From Xiphydria camelus (lineage: Eukaryota > Arthropoda > Insecta > Hymenoptera > Xiphydriidae): a stretch of 64,000 nucleotides of DNA. The notes beneath the pieces are model-generated. The model saw nothing but the letters and a program-made list of their open reading frames with translations, searched no databases and was not told the origin of the DNA. The stretch covers positions 18,913,111 to 18,977,110 of the forward strand of contig OY783191.1 in NCBI GenBank assembly GCA_963678675.1. Reading direction: 5' to 3'. Positions 1 to 12,287 of this stretch are shown piece after piece (position 1 is the stretch's first letter; each line of letters opens with the position of its first letter). The translations under genes and the position numbers were made by a program.

Positions 1-612
1 GTGCGGAGTTGAGCAGTGTCGACCAGCTGCTGCTGCTGTTCGTCACTGTCTTCTACATGCGACGTTTTTCGGCGCCACTGCACTCTTCTTTCGCACTTTA
101 CTCACTCCTTCTGTTGGCGACTCTGCCGCGTTTTCTTTCCACGCCTTCCAATTTTCACCTTGACTCAGGCTTTCATTTCATTTTAATTGCACCTTTCGTC
201 GCCGAGGCAGAGCTCGACCACTCTGACGAGGATCACGTTGACGGTAGTCCCTTCCTCCACGACTGCCAGTCGCTTCTCTCTGCAATTAGGTATCAGTCGT
301 GTTATTTAGTTGAACATCGAAAAAAAACCCGAATTATTATGTCTTATCGTTTCAAACAATTACTCACCATTATTCCAACATTCACAATTTTGAGGTTACA
401 CTTCGATCTCCCGCATTTATCTACCTCCCGCTTTTACCTATCGGGAAATTAGATATTTCAAACGTTTCGCTCGTATGCGCGCCATCTTCCAAAGCCACCT
501 TTAACTAAAACACTGCCGAAGTCAAGTTTCAGGAAAATTCAGGTCGCTGCACCTGCTCGACTAGCCATTGGACATACGGTATGACTGGAGTCGACCGACA
601 CCAATATTGAAG
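1..612. other. No supported gene
   Basis: The plus strand is open from 9 to 452 but starts at TTG and gives a leucine/serine-rich peptide with no recognisable domain. The minus strand is also partly open in a lysine/serine-rich frame. Neither has a splice signal or homology that I recognise. The stretch could be a 5' region of a gene or of a mobile element lying mostly outside the window. Confidence 0.3.
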
Positions 613-613
613 A

Positions 614-697
614 GTCGGTGGCTCAATTGGTAGAGTGCGAAAGCATTCCCAGTTTCGAAGCAGCTCGTCCTAAAGACCGCAAGTTCGAGTCCGGGGG
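614..697 (+). repeat. tRNA-like segment, possible SINE head
   Basis: The stretch has an A-box-like block (GTGGCTCAATTGGTAGAG) and, about 60 bases later, a B-box-like block (AGTTCGAGTCC), the spacing of an internal pol III promoter. The arms do not fold into a clean cloverleaf: the presumed T-stem halves do not pair. A pure G run follows immediately. A tRNA-derived SINE head or tRNA pseudogene fits better than a working tRNA. Confidence 0.35.
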
Positions 698-710
698 GGG
701 GGGGGGGGGG
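690..710. repeat. Poly-G homopolymer
   Basis: An uninterrupted run of about 20 G followed by an A-rich stretch. Run length is probably unreliable in the assembly. Confidence 0.8.
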
Positions 711-883
711 ATGAAAAAAAATCGACCACTCTTCGGGTTGGCAGTTAGTAGTCTAAAAGTTACCTAGTGCTAGGATACTTTTTGCGCGCCTGCAAAAGAA
801 TACTTTTTTCTACATTAGAGAGACACCTAAAAGTTACCTAGTGCTACGATACTTCTTGCGTACTTGTGCATGGTTACTACTTA

Positions 884-1976
884 TACAGGGTGTCCGTAAA
901 GTATGGAAACGGTTGAATATCTCGAAAAGTACGCTTCAGAACGGGAAACGAAAAAATACGTATCCGATATTTTTTTAAAAACTATCAGATGATACCAAGA
1001 TTGATCCCACACCCCAACCCTTGTGGGTGGGGCAGGGGGAAGCTTCAAAATCTTAAATAGGAACCCCCACTTTTGATTGCATATTCGCATTCTACATTAA
1101 AAACTACATAACTTTTATTTGAAACATTTTTTTCGATTCGTGGCAGATGGCGCTATAATCGACGAAATTCAATTTTTCGGTTTTTACAATTGAGAGTCGA
1201 TTTATTCGATTCTGCAATACAATTGCGATAGAAATTTACATTTTTTATTCTCATACTTGATATTTTTGTTAAAAATTTAATTTAGTTTTGCAAATTTGAA
1301 GTGCAGATGCGTTCTGTACCTGGAATTCCCCCGGCGGACGGTATATTCCGGGAATCGTAGCTATTCTTTCACTAGTAGTCCGTTTTAATGATATCCGTTA
1401 ACCTGAGTACACGTAAACAGGTACCGCTAATTGCCGGGCCTTCCGGACCCTCGAACCTCGATGTATTCGGAAAGGGATTATCCTTGAGTAATTAGCTTAT
1501 TTCCTCTAACGGAACTTAGTGCGTCACGGGGAATTCCAGGTACAGAACGCATCTGCACTTCAAATTTGCAAAACTAAATTAAATTTTTAACAAAAATATC
1601 AAGTATGAGAATAAAAAATGTAAATTTCTATCGCAATTGTATTGCAGAATCGAATAAATCGACTCTCAAGTGCAAAAACCGAAAAAATTGAATTTCGTCG
1701 ATTATAGCGCCATCTGCCACGAATCGAAAAAAATGTTTCAAATAAAAGTGATGTAGTTTTTAATGTAGAATGCGAATATGCAATCAAAAGTGGGGGTTCC
1801 TATTTAAGATTTTGAAGCTTCCCCCTGCCCCACCCACAGGGGTTGGGGTGTGGGATCAATCTTGGTATCATTTGATAGTTTTTAAAAAAATATCGGATAC
1901 GTATTTTTTCATTTCCCGTTCTGAAGCGTACTTTTCGAGATATTCAACCGTTTCCATACTTTACGGACACCCTGTA
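884..1976. mobile_element. Fold-back MITE, TA target site
   Basis: The ends TACAGGGTGTCCGTAAAG and its reverse complement are flanked by TA on both sides (882-883 and 1977-1978). Arms of about 450 bp (884-1330 and 1530-1976) are near-perfect inverted repeats around a unique core of about 200 bp. The open frames mirrored in the two arms are the same repeat read twice and are not genes. The TA target and TIR resemble non-autonomous Tc1/mariner-type elements. No transposase is present. Confidence 0.85.
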
Positions 1977-1978
1977 TA

Positions 1979-2755
1979 GTAGAATTAAACCGTCTAATAA
2001 TGCACTCCTTTTGAAAGCTCAAAAGGAAGTCACATCATGCATTGAAGTGATTCGCTATAACTAGTGTACTTTTAGGAAACTTTTATTACATCCTTATATG
2101 CTTTCTTCAACTAGTTTACTATAAATGATACTTATTCGGACATTGAGAGGAGAGATCTAGGGAAGATTTCAAAGTACACTTCTTGATCACAATATGGAAA
2201 CTAGTTGTGCTATCTGGGCACATGCACTCACTATATTCCTGACAATATATTTGATTTAAAGAGATAGGTAGTTTTCTTACAAATACCTAGTACCTAACCT
2301 CAAATAAAGCCGGCACGCGAAAAAGGCCGGTTTCAACTGACACCGCGAAGATCACGCATGCGCGACTGTCGAAAATATGTCTCAAGGTCCACGCAATTGT
2401 CTGTTTCAACGTAGACGCACTACATACTCTTATGAAAGATCTATATTTTATACACAGTACATGAATTAATTCAATTTTTCGATGAGGGATTCTTTTTCAG
2501 TATAAAACAAACTACTAATTGGAATTTATTTTAGTAAGAGAGTATCAAATTAAAATGCAATTAATTCACTGACAAAGAAGTTACTACATTTTACTTTATG
2601 TACCGCAAAAGTTAATTTTATTTTTAATTCAAAGAATCATGAATTGTACACAACGAAAACTTAGCCATTCATGTATCACGATGGTACAATATTGGTGTAA
2701 TATTTTTAGAATTTTGGTATCAACCACTTTTAAGTAACTTTGACTGTCTCAATCT
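1979..2755. other. AT-rich intergenic stretch
   Basis: I see no gene. A small GC-richer patch near 2305-2420 contains short inverted CCGGC motifs. The rest is AT-rich sequence without a long repeat. Confidence 0.4.
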
Positions 2756-2756
2756 A

Positions 2757-3157
2757 CAGTATGTCCCATTGGTAACGCAAGTATTTGAATTTCTCTCACA
2801 TTTGACTTTGGTAATGCTTGGAACGGTGCTGTAGTTAGAGTTAGCTTCAGAAGAGTGCGCTGCGTTCTTACGAGCCGTGTTTCGAGAGCAAAAAGTGTAA
2901 AACGTTTGATTTCCCGGGAACTGTCAATTCGGGAGATCGAAGCGTCTAACCTCGAAATTAACTGAATTTGTAAATAATGGTAAATAATGTGTAGAAAAGT
3001 AATGAGAAATAATCATACAGGTTTCGAAACACGGCTCGTAAGAACTCAGCGCACTCTTCTGAAGCCAACTCTAACTACAGCACCGTTCCAAGCACTACCA
3101 AAGTCAAATGTCAGGGAAATTCAAATACTTGCATTTTTTACCAATGGGATATACTGT
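2757..3157. mobile_element. Short fold-back MITE, TA target site
   Basis: Arms of about 130 bp run inward from CAGTATGTCCCATTGG (left) and its diverged reverse complement (right), each flanked by TA. The core contains the motif GAAGCGTCTAACCTCG, which recurs at about 42935-42965 and 43250-43275 in another repeat region, so the two families share internal sequence. Confidence 0.75.
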
Positions 3158-3231
3158 ATACGCTGTCTCAACGTAGGCCACTCTCCCCTACGGACTGTGT
3201 AAAAACGAAGAAATTCACAGACAGTGAGGAC

Positions 3232-3465
3232 GTGCAGTCGTTTCATCTTCTGTTGAAACCTATCGATCGTAAAATGCCGAAAGTTATACAGCCAGTTGGG
3301 TTATCATTAGAACGCCAGTGGTATATCTATCAGAATCTTCGCAGCTTAGTTTCGGATATAAGGAAAGCAGATATTCAGGCTCCATCACCAGAAAAGAAGT
3401 GGACATCGAAGAAACGAAAGGCGGAGGTTGAACCAAACGCGGAATCTTCTTCACAACCAAAATGA
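3232..3465 (+). pseudogene. Transposon protein C-terminal fragment, family uncertain
   Basis: The 77-residue frame ends in a lysine/serine-rich basic tail. The segment PVGLSLERQWYIYQNLRSLV resembles the C-terminal region of proteins coded by insect DNA transposons, but I cannot name the superfamily. No catalytic motif lies in the fragment and no upstream exon was found; a fold-back MITE ends 75 bp upstream. It is probably a remnant separated from the rest of its gene. The AT-rich tail to about 3600 contains an AATAAA-like signal. Confidence 0.35.
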
Positions 3466-3469
3466 GAAA

Positions 3470-4041
3470 AGGTTTCAAAAAAGGCGACGACGAAGACGAG
3501 TGCAAAAACTACTTGATTTATGTTTTTTATTGTTTTTTTGTGTGTAAAACATTTTTCTGGCATATGTATTTTTGATATTCAACATTTTCAATAAATTCTG
3601 TTTTTTCGAAATTGTACTCTTCTTTCTCTACATTTTTAGTGAACTTTTAAGCAAGTTAGGACTTTCTGGTTTTCACCATGAGAAAGAGCGGCTCAAACTT
3701 TATCTGAATCGGCAAAAAAGTGAAAAATGGTTTCTTGACACCAAGCCCCCTTTTCGTAGATCAGGTCACATATCGTCGGCTAAATATGTTAACCTACTAA
3801 CTCACATGAAGTCAAGTTTTCAGGAGAGAGAAAAAACTGTCTTGATCAATACAAAAGTGCTTATATGACAATGGATTTTAACATAATAGTTGTCAGTATT
3901 TGCCTAACCTTTTTTTAAATAAAATGTATGTAAATTATTTTTAGTTTAATTTCTACAGCCGTAAAATGGAGTTAGCAGTTTTGAAAATTCTATTAATGAA
4001 TACAAATCAGGAGGTAGCAGTATTTCTATGAACTCAACCAG
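3470..4041. other. AT-rich spacer with one arm of a dispersed inverted repeat
   Basis: No supported gene. Bases 3767-3804 are the reverse complement of 5629-5666 (about 36 bp), and GTAAAATGGAGTTAGCAG near 3957 recurs as related copies near 5492, 5550 and 5626. These look like subterminal repeats of a larger old DNA element spanning 3.7-5.7 kb. Confidence 0.45.
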
Positions 4042-4043
4042 TA

Positions 4044-4595
4044 CGAGCCCGGTCCCGCTTCAGTTGGCCGAGTTGCAAAATTTTTCCGGTTATTGGCACC
4101 TAATCAAGATAAATCTAAAGTTTATGTTCACATATGCACGTTATTTATTTTTTAACCAACATTTTTACAGAGCTTAAAACCTACTAGCAGTTTATTCATG
4201 TTACGATAATAAACTGCAAACAAAATGAAAAAAAATTGCAAGTCTTGAAAAATTCACCACTGTGTAATACACATCGCCTTTGTTTTTAATAACGGCCGCA
4301 ATTCGTAATTAATTAATTAAATAATTAATTCGTATATAATGCTCGAAATGCTCGGAATAGCCGGCGGATAAAATATAACCAAAAGCGTTATTATCTTCCA
4401 TTCTGATTTTTTAAAAAATTGTGTACATTATGAAACACATTGTGCCGTGCAGTGTACTACAAAACATTACATTTCAGCCTAGAAAAAATACAAGGCAGCA
4501 GTATACTGCTATATATTATACTGAGTTATAACTTTACAATTCATTTAATAATTGTTATTTTAGTGGGTGGGCCAACTGAAGTGGGACGGGGCTCG
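4044..4595. mobile_element. TIR element (552 bp), TA target site
   Basis: Terminal inverted repeats of about 28 bp start CGAGCCC(G/C)GTCCC and continue into CTTCAGTTGGCC, with TA immediately outside each end. The interior is AT-rich and non-coding. It sits inside the region bounded by the 3767/5666 inverted repeat, so it is probably a later insertion. Confidence 0.8.
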
Positions 4596-4724
4596 TAATG
4601 GCACTGAACAAAAACTCAAAATAACAAATTAAAAATAAAAGCAAATTCTTAAAATATATAAATCTCTTTACAAAAACACATTTCCTTGAAGACAATAATT
4701 ATTCATGTGGCGAATCATTATAGA

Positions 4725-5275
4725 AGCTATGGTAGTCGGCTGGCAAAGTTGACTTGAGATCTTGGAGGTCAAAATATTTTTTGGCTGAGATTGCAATTTT
4801 ATTTTGGTATAGATTATTTAGTTCTATCCATGTCTTTGTGCTGACATGTTGTCTTCGCTGAGGAAGACTTGTCCATTCTTCAGAAAATCGGAGTTTAAAA
4901 AATATTTCCCACTCGGGCGTATACTTTAAACCACGAATGTCGGTTACTTAAATTTAAAACAATTATAGAATTTAATTAAGAGTAGTACCAAAAGAACAAA
5001 GGAAACTTAAAAAAAGAACAAAATGATGTATTAAAAATTGCTTTAGCATCTCCAGGCTTTCTTCCGGGTCTGATACTTTTTGCCGTGTGAATGTTTTTAA
5101 AGGATTTAAAGAAGTTATGGTCCAAATATTTGACGTTATATGGTCTAGGAGGAAGTCTTGCTTCTTTGCAATGAAAGGCATATTGCAGATAATATTTCAA
5201 TATTATATGTATCGCATAATAAAAAATGTATCGTGGCGCCACGGGCAATCGCTGTAAATGTGGCATGGCATTCAA
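4725..5275 (-). pseudogene. C-terminal remnant of a transposon-encoded protein
   Basis: Reading the minus strand, 5275-5040 gives a stretch with VKYLDHNFFKSF and SIRPGRKPGD, and 4930-4725 gives TDIRGLKYTPEW, then WTSLPQRR, and ends in LPADYHSFYNDSPHE and a stop. The two halves fit as one C-terminal domain of a protein type I remember from insect and cnidarian transposable elements, whose superfamily I cannot name. They are separated by about 110 bp of AT-rich sequence, which could be an intron or decay. No catalytic core was found upstream, so this is an incomplete remnant. Confidence 0.4.
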
Positions 5276-5279
5276 CGTG

Positions 5280-6168
5280 TCAATGGTTCATTTTGTCTCA
5301 AAATCTGGTACTTAATTCATATAAGTTATGATATAATAGATTTAATATTACCTTTTTTTTTAGTAAAACAGCACAGAAAAATAAAAAACTAACGGTAAAT
5401 AGAAAAAAACAAGGAACTTCGAGAGTCAAAATAACACGTATGCATCTGTTGCCTACAATTAGCGGGAGATAGCAGCATTTCCTTGCGCATCGTACAATAT
5501 GAAGTTAGCTGGTTTACGTGCGTTATAAAATAAGCCATTTCTACTCAGAATAGGAAGTTAAGTGGTTTACAGATAGATGCAAGACACCATCTAGTTGCCG
5601 AATATTAAAAAATCTCAAAATCGTAAAATATGGAGTTAGCAGGTTAACATATTTAGCCGACGATATAGAAAAATTAAATAAAATTGTAATTAAATAGAAA
5701 AATTTAATTTAATGTGAAGTCATAGTAAATCAAATAAAAAATTAACTATAATAAATTTTAATTAAATAGGAAAATTAAATTAAATTTTTAATCAGTAGAT
5801 CAAGTAAAAAAATTAATTACATTTTTTAATGGTAAACTATTTTACTAATTTGAAATAGTTGAACCTATTCTTAGTAAAAGATCTACTACTGAAATAAGTT
5901 ATTTTTACTGTTATGAACTTAAAGGTTATATAGGCAGAATATTATTTGTTATCGCTTTGCTCCTCTCCTCTAAGTCCTATTTGTAAATTCTCAGTTTAGT
6001 CTTGATCAAACATAATCCCGCAATATAATCAATTTTGTGATGGTAAAAAATATTTATTTATATAATTATAATTTCATTCTCCACTCAGTATATTATTTAA
6101 ATTTTTAAACGGTATGCTGAGAGAGAGCATTTGTTGAAGCATACTAATAAAATAACCAGACATGTGGC
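5280..6168. other. AT-rich spacer with subterminal repeats
   Basis: No gene seen. Three diverged copies of GAAGTTAGCTGGTTTAC-like sequence lie at about 5500, 5550 and 5630. From 5670 to 5840 the DNA is almost purely A/T with short repeats of AATTAAAT. Confidence 0.5.
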
Positions 6169-6172
6169 TTAA

Positions 6173-6548
6173 CCCTTTCGGTACTACTGCCGCCTATCGG
6201 CGGCGGCCACAGAAAGTTATGTGGATGTGATTACTCTCTATAGTACGCATTACTTTGCGTGTCAGGTATTACTTTACTGTTCTGTGTGTAAAATTGCCAG
6301 CTGCTCTAACCATTCCATTATACAATGATTAATAACAGTCAACAGCATGCCTTAAGTTCAGTGTTAATCACCGACGACTGTCGCGGTTCGAATGAAAAGT
6401 TTAGTGTCAATCACGCTCGAGATTTCTATGAATTCCGCAAAACACGTTTTCGCGACTTACGCTGTCGTACAGTGCAACCACTCTTGTGGAAAACTTTCTC
6501 GCGTACCACGAATATATAACCGCGGCCAGGTCTTCCGTACCGAAAGGG
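6173..6548. mobile_element. piggyBac-type MITE (TTAA target)
   Basis: CCCTTTCGGTAC at the left end and its exact reverse complement at the right end are each flanked by TTAA (6169-6172 and 6549-6552). TTAA target duplication and a TIR starting CCC are the signature of the piggyBac superfamily. The 376-bp interior does not code for a transposase. Confidence 0.8.
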
Positions 6549-6552
6549 TTAA

Positions 6553-7469
6553 ACCCCCGTTTTGTAGTAAAGCTAACGTCTTATGTTACAGTAGCTCACT
6601 GAGAAAGACGCTATCTTCGCGTCCAGAGTCCTGCGATCGCGCCTCGACCCAACCAGAAAAAGTTTTATTCATCGAATAAGCCCAAAGATGACCCACAGAT
6701 ATGATAATATGACGAATAGAATAAACAAGCACAAAGAGAAATAAATATGCGAAAAAACTTATTTATTATGCTTTTTATATTATATAACATAATTATTATA
6801 GAAAAATTCCTTACTTCCTTATGTAATAGTTGGGAAAATTCCCGAAAAAAATGTTTACAGTGCAGAGCTCTAAACCTATGGTGCGCTGTACCTGCCTGAA
6901 AATGTCGAAAACTATTGATTTCTCTATCAGAAATGTAAAAAACTACGAATAGATACACCTGAAGCCCGAGATCTAGTATGCGATCTGCTACACCTGGACT
7001 TTAAAATTTATGGATGCGCTGTATCTGGAACTATTATACGAATACGCCCGCCCGCGCGCGCGCGCACACGCCCACGCACACACACACACACACACACCTA
7101 AAGCTCGAGGTCTACCATGCGCTGGATATGAATTTTCAAAATTGTGCCGCCATGTGCTTAGCCACGAGGAACTGCGAATGAATACACGTCGACGAACCTG
7201 AAATCTATGCCTAGTTTAATCGGTATTGTCTAGGCGTAGAATTAGACGTTGGTGGTCCTTTCTAGACAATTTTTAGCATCTATGAATATCTACGAGAAAA
7301 AATCTGCTGAAAATTAATATCCTAATTTTTAAAGCCCCAGTAGAAGTTTGCAAATTCGTGGCTATTCATACTAATTACGCAATAGTTTGTAAAATATTTC
7401 ATCGCTAGAATTTTTCTTCAAATTTCATCGATATTATTGTTTTTGGCAGGTATCCTGAGGACTGAGGTC
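6553..7469. other. Spacer with CG/CA microsatellite
   Basis: No supported gene. Bases 7030-7097 are a (CG)n then (CA)n simple repeat, flanked by weak direct repeats around 6960-7010 and 7098-7140. The frames spanning the microsatellite are artefacts of the dinucleotide repeat. Confidence 0.55.
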
Positions 7470-7612
7470 GGAACCAGAAATGTCAGTAACTAGTTACTTT
7501 TGTATCGAGTTACACAAAAGTTACACGCTATAGGCTGTATTGGGAAACGGAATTCCTTACGTTACATTGCTACACAATTGAAGGGTCCAGTGGAAAAACG
7601 ATGAGGGTCCAT
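7470..7612. repeat. Repeat fragment also found inverted at the palindrome centre
   Basis: This stretch matches, in reverse complement, sequence at about 10920-11020 and 11168-11203, including CAATTG(A)AGGGTCCAGTGG and the block around GGAATTCCTTACGTTACATTG. It begins AACCAGAAATGTCAGTAAC, a variant of the terminus of the palindrome that follows, so it is probably a truncated relative of that element. Confidence 0.6.
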
Positions 7613-8594
7613 TTTTTTCGAAATCGATATTTTAGCGACATCTGTTAGCTTGTAACCAGAGATGTCAAAAACGTGTATAGAACGATACTTGTTACTAGTT
7701 ACAAATGTAATTAAATATCTCAATTTACCTGTTACTTCGTTATACAAGTAGCGAGGTAACAGAAGATACTTGATCCAATAGTATCGAAGAACGAAGATGT
7801 TTAGTTACTCGTTACATTTGTATGGAGCAGCAGAATAAAATCGTTACTCGATACGTTTGTATCGAATAACGAAATTTGTTCCGCTACTCGGAAACACTAT
7901 GGAGCTTATTTAGTTTCTCGTTACATTTATATCGAATAACGAAATTAAATTCGCTTCTCGATACAAATTCGTGACCCGATACAAATGTAATAAGTAACGA
8001 AATAAAATGAGTTACTCGATACAAATGTAACGAGCAACGAAATGATATTCGTTCCATGAGATAAATTTAAGCAGTTACGGCATTTTTCCTGTTACATATT
8101 ATAAAAGTAATCGCAATAATTTTTTTTCGTTGCAAGTTGTAAATGTACTAAGAAACCGAACAAATGTTCTTGTTAAGGTAAAAAAACCACTAATCGCCAG
8201 AAAATTAAACTTGTAGCGACCAAAATGAGTTATTTTTCTGTAACAAGTAACGTTTAATAAATGAAAATATCGAAGTGGGAAACTTATTAGAGATACAAAT
8301 TCGACGTTTCACATGTTAAATCTAACACCACTCGTATCAGTAACCGAAAAAATTGATTCAATGTCGTCTTCAGGCTCACCGCATTGAACCTTAGAATGGT
8401 TACATTAAATTGTATTTAAATAACGTTTATTTTGCGACTCGTATGCAATTCGTTTCTACGAAGTAGATTTTGCGAACCTCCGCAAGCCATACGAATAATT
8501 TCGGTAGGTGATTTACCACCTTTCATTACACAGTACGTTTCATCGTAGAGCACATACATGCCTCGTAACACTCCACACGTTTATATCATAGTCC

Positions 8595-9710
8595 GGGAGG
8601 CAGTGACATTTTTACGGTGGTCATTTCACCAAGGCTGGTTTTCATTCCCATGATAGATTCCATATTGTATGTGAGCGAAATGCTTGTCAGCTGCCGCACC
8701 GGCGATGGGGGTGAATACAGTAGAGCCTCAAACGCGTAAAAAAACTAGAGAAATAAAGTGATATCACCAAAGTTGAATTTTTGCTTATGGTTTATTTACA
8801 TTATGTAATTATAAAAAATCGTAGTTAGCTGGACATATTTCGGGGGGAAATGTGTCAGTGGGACAATAAACATGCAGCGCGCCGGCTAAAGAGAGGCTGC
8901 GCATTTATAATTTCAGCTGACGACTTTTCCCCCGCAATTCAGCCAGCCGACTTTTATTTATATCTAGTACGAATAATAATGGTTTGTGTAATCAAACTTC
9001 AGCTGTGGTAGTATAAAGAAACATGAAATTTATTGCTACAAAAGAGTCTATCTTCCTTGCAATTTTAATGGCGATAATAATTATTATTGCAGCTAATTAT
9101 GTTATTTATTATTATCCAACTATTTAATAATATTTGTTAGAAATAAATAAGTTATAAAAATCAATAGAAGATTTATTGTATAGAAGGCGATATTCATAAA
9201 TATAAGAGTAAATATATAAAAGCCATGCGGTACAGCTGAAGTGCGGATCTCTGGTAGATCTTTTGTAGCAATAAATGTCATGTTTCTCTTTATACTACCA
9301 CAGCTGAAATTTGATTACACGAACCATTATTATTCGTACTAGATATAAATAAAAGTCGGCTGGCTGAATTGCGGGGGAAAAGTCGTCAGCTGAAATTATA
9401 AATGAGCAGCCTCTTTAGCCGGCGCGCTGCATGTTTATTGTCCCAGCTGACACATTTCCCCCGGAAATATGTCCAGCTGACTACGATTTTTTATAATTAC
9501 ATAATGTAAATAAACCATAAACAAAAATTCAACTTTGGTGATATCACTTTATTTCTCTAGTTTTTTTACGCGTTTGAGGCTCTACTGTACTCACCCCCAT
9601 CGCCGGTACGGCAGCTGACAAGCATTTCGCTCACATACAGTATGGAATCTATCATGTGAATGAAAATCAGCCTTGGTGAAATGACCACCGTAAAAGTGTC
9701 GTTGCCTCCC
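8595..9710. mobile_element. 1.1-kb fold-back element, left-arm copy
   Basis: The ends GGGAGGCA(A/G)(C/T)GACA are in inverted orientation. Arms of about 455 bp pair around a spacer of about 200 bp rich in ATTATT. The copy at 12288-13400 lies at the mirror position in the other arm, so the insertion preceded the large inverted duplication. No coding capacity. Confidence 0.8.
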
Positions 9711-10303
9711 TGACTATCATGTTTAATCACCAAATGTATATCACCTTTTATATCACAATATTTTTAAGTTAAGAAATCGGAAGTGGTGGGATAATATCAA
9801 GGGTAGCTACATAAACACAAACTCTTCATTTCATTTATTTTGCCGTATTCCTTCCATATTACTCCCTGTACGGCTGCAGCCGTCTTAAACTCACTGTATC
9901 ATATTCGCCTAGGGTACAGAGAACATACGAAAAACCTGTACGGATACCGTCGGCTATATTTTATTGATTGTGAGTCTCTGTTATGGAACACTAGAACCTC
10001 GGAAGAATTTCTCTCTGCTCAACAGTTGGCATTCAAACCAATGCATGACTAAGCGGGTACCCATCTCATTAATGGCAGCACGAAATGCTGCTTTACATGT
10101 CAGACATTATTATAATTATTACAAATATTATTATAATCTATTACAATATTGCTTCCAATAAATAAAAAAATCATGTGTACAGGAAAATCAGAAAAAATTA
10201 TTTCATACAATAAAAATAAAGTTTACTAACCAATTTCCCATACAGCATTTGCACATACATTTTATATACATTGCACATACGTTGGCGGATATACAATGTC
10301 TAA

Positions 10304-10306
10304 TGG

Positions 10307-10338
<32 letters not shown>

Positions 10339-10345
10339 ATACATA
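10304..10345. repeat. TA microsatellite
   Basis: (TA)n leading into TATGTATGTATATACATA, mirrored at about 11660-11690 in the other arm of the palindrome. Confidence 0.8.
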
Positions 10346-12287
10346 GAAATGTCTTATGAATATGTCAGTACCGGATGTTGACATTCTAATCATTAATTGT
10401 AACCAATTTCATTGCGATACTTGTTACATTTATATCGAGTAACTAATTAAATTGCGTAACTCGTTACATTTGTAACTTTGCCGCGCAACTTTATTATTTT
10501 ATTAATTCAATAATCTCGACTGAGATTATTAATCGAGTAACCAATTTAATTGCGTTACTGGTTACATTTGTATTGAGTATCAATTTAATTGCGATACTCG
10601 ATACAAATGTAACAAGTATCGCAATTTAATTACGTTACTCGTTACGTTTGTATCGAGTAACCAATTTAATTGCGATACTTGACACATTTGTATCGAGTAT
10701 CGATTTAATTGCGTTACTCGTTATATTTGTATCGAGTAACGAAATTTTAGTTCATTATACGCTACGAACAGAAATAAATAACGAAATTTCATATTGTTAC
10801 TCGATACAAATGTAATGAGTAACGAAATAAAATTTCTTATTCGATACAAGTGTAACAAATAACTGAGCTTCTTCGTTCCTCGTTATAAATGGAACAAGTA
10901 GCAAGCGATACCTCGATAATTGTGTAGCAATGTAACGTAAGGAATTCCGTTTCCCAATACAGCCTATAGCGTGTAACTTTTGTGTAACTCGATACAAAAG
11001 TAACTAGTTACTGACATCTCTGCTTGTAACATGAAGTATCAACATATCAAACCTTAGAGGGGACGAATACTGAGATTCCACTAAAAACTGTGGTTGAAAA
11101 TAGGCGGCACAGTGGACTCCTGTGCGTTGTGAAACTTTAAATGTCGTGTTTCTCAACTTTTATAAATATGGACCCTCATCATTTTTCCACTGGAACCTTC
11201 AATTATCGAGGTATCGCTTGCTACTTGTTCCATTTAGAACGAGGAACGAAGAAGCTCAGTTATTTGTTACACTTGTATCGAATAAGAAATTTTATTTCGT
11301 TACTCATTACATTTGTATCGAGTAACAATATGAAATTTCGTTATTTATTTCTCTGCGTAGCGTATAATGAACTAAAATTTCGTTACTCGATACAAATATA
11401 ACGAGTATCGCAATTAAATTGATACTCAATACAAATGTAACCAGTAACGCAATTAAATTGGTTACTCGATTAATAATCTCGGCCGAGATTATTGAATTAA
11501 TAAAATAATAAAGTTGCGCGGCAAAGTTACAAATGTAACGAGTTACGCAATTTAATTAGTTACTCGATATAAATGTAACAAGTATCGCAATGAAATTGGT
11601 TACAATTAATGATTAAAATGTCAACATCCGGTACTGACATATTCATAAGACATTTCTATGTATATACATACATATATATATATATATATATCCATTAGAC
11701 ATTGTATATCCGCCAACGTATGTGCAATGTATATAAAATGTATGTGCAAATGCTGTATGGGAAATTGGTTAGTAAACTTTATTTTTATTGTATGAAATGA
11801 TTTTTTCTGATTGTCCTGTACACATGATTTTTTTATTTATTGGAAGCAATATTGTAATAGATTATAATAATATTTGTAATAATTATAATAATGTCTGACA
11901 TGTAAAGCAGCATTTCGTGCTGCCATTAATGAGATGGGTACCCGCTTAGTCATGCATTGGTTTGAATGCCAACTGTTGAGCAGAGGGAAATTCTTCCGAG
12001 GTTCTAGTGTTCCATAACAGAGACTCACAATCAATAAAATATAGCCGACGGTATCCGTACAGGTTTTTCGTATGTTCTCTGTGCCCTAGGCGAATATGAT
12101 ACAGTGAGTTTAAGACGGCTGCAGCCGTACAGGGAGTAATATGGAAGGAATACGGAAAAATAAATGAAATGAAGAGTTTGTGTTTATGTAGCTACCCTTG
12201 ATATTATCCCACCACTTCCGATTTCTTAACTTAAAAATATTGTGATATAAAAGGTGATATACATTTGGTGATTAAATATAGAAGTCA

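Noticed and set aside
9..452. 147-residue frame near the window start
   Set aside because: Begins at TTG and has a composition of low-complexity leucine/serine with no recognisable family.
881..1979. Two mirrored 69-residue frames at 881-1090 and 1770-1979
   Set aside because: They are the two arms of one fold-back MITE read in opposite directions; no domain and no start context.
7047..7098. Coding repeat of Ala-Arg/His-Thr
   Set aside because: It is a CG/CA microsatellite read in frame.
9840..12034. Mirrored frames (9964-10161 and 11837-12034) as conserved small proteins
   Set aside because: Conservation is only the palindrome copying itself; no independent support.
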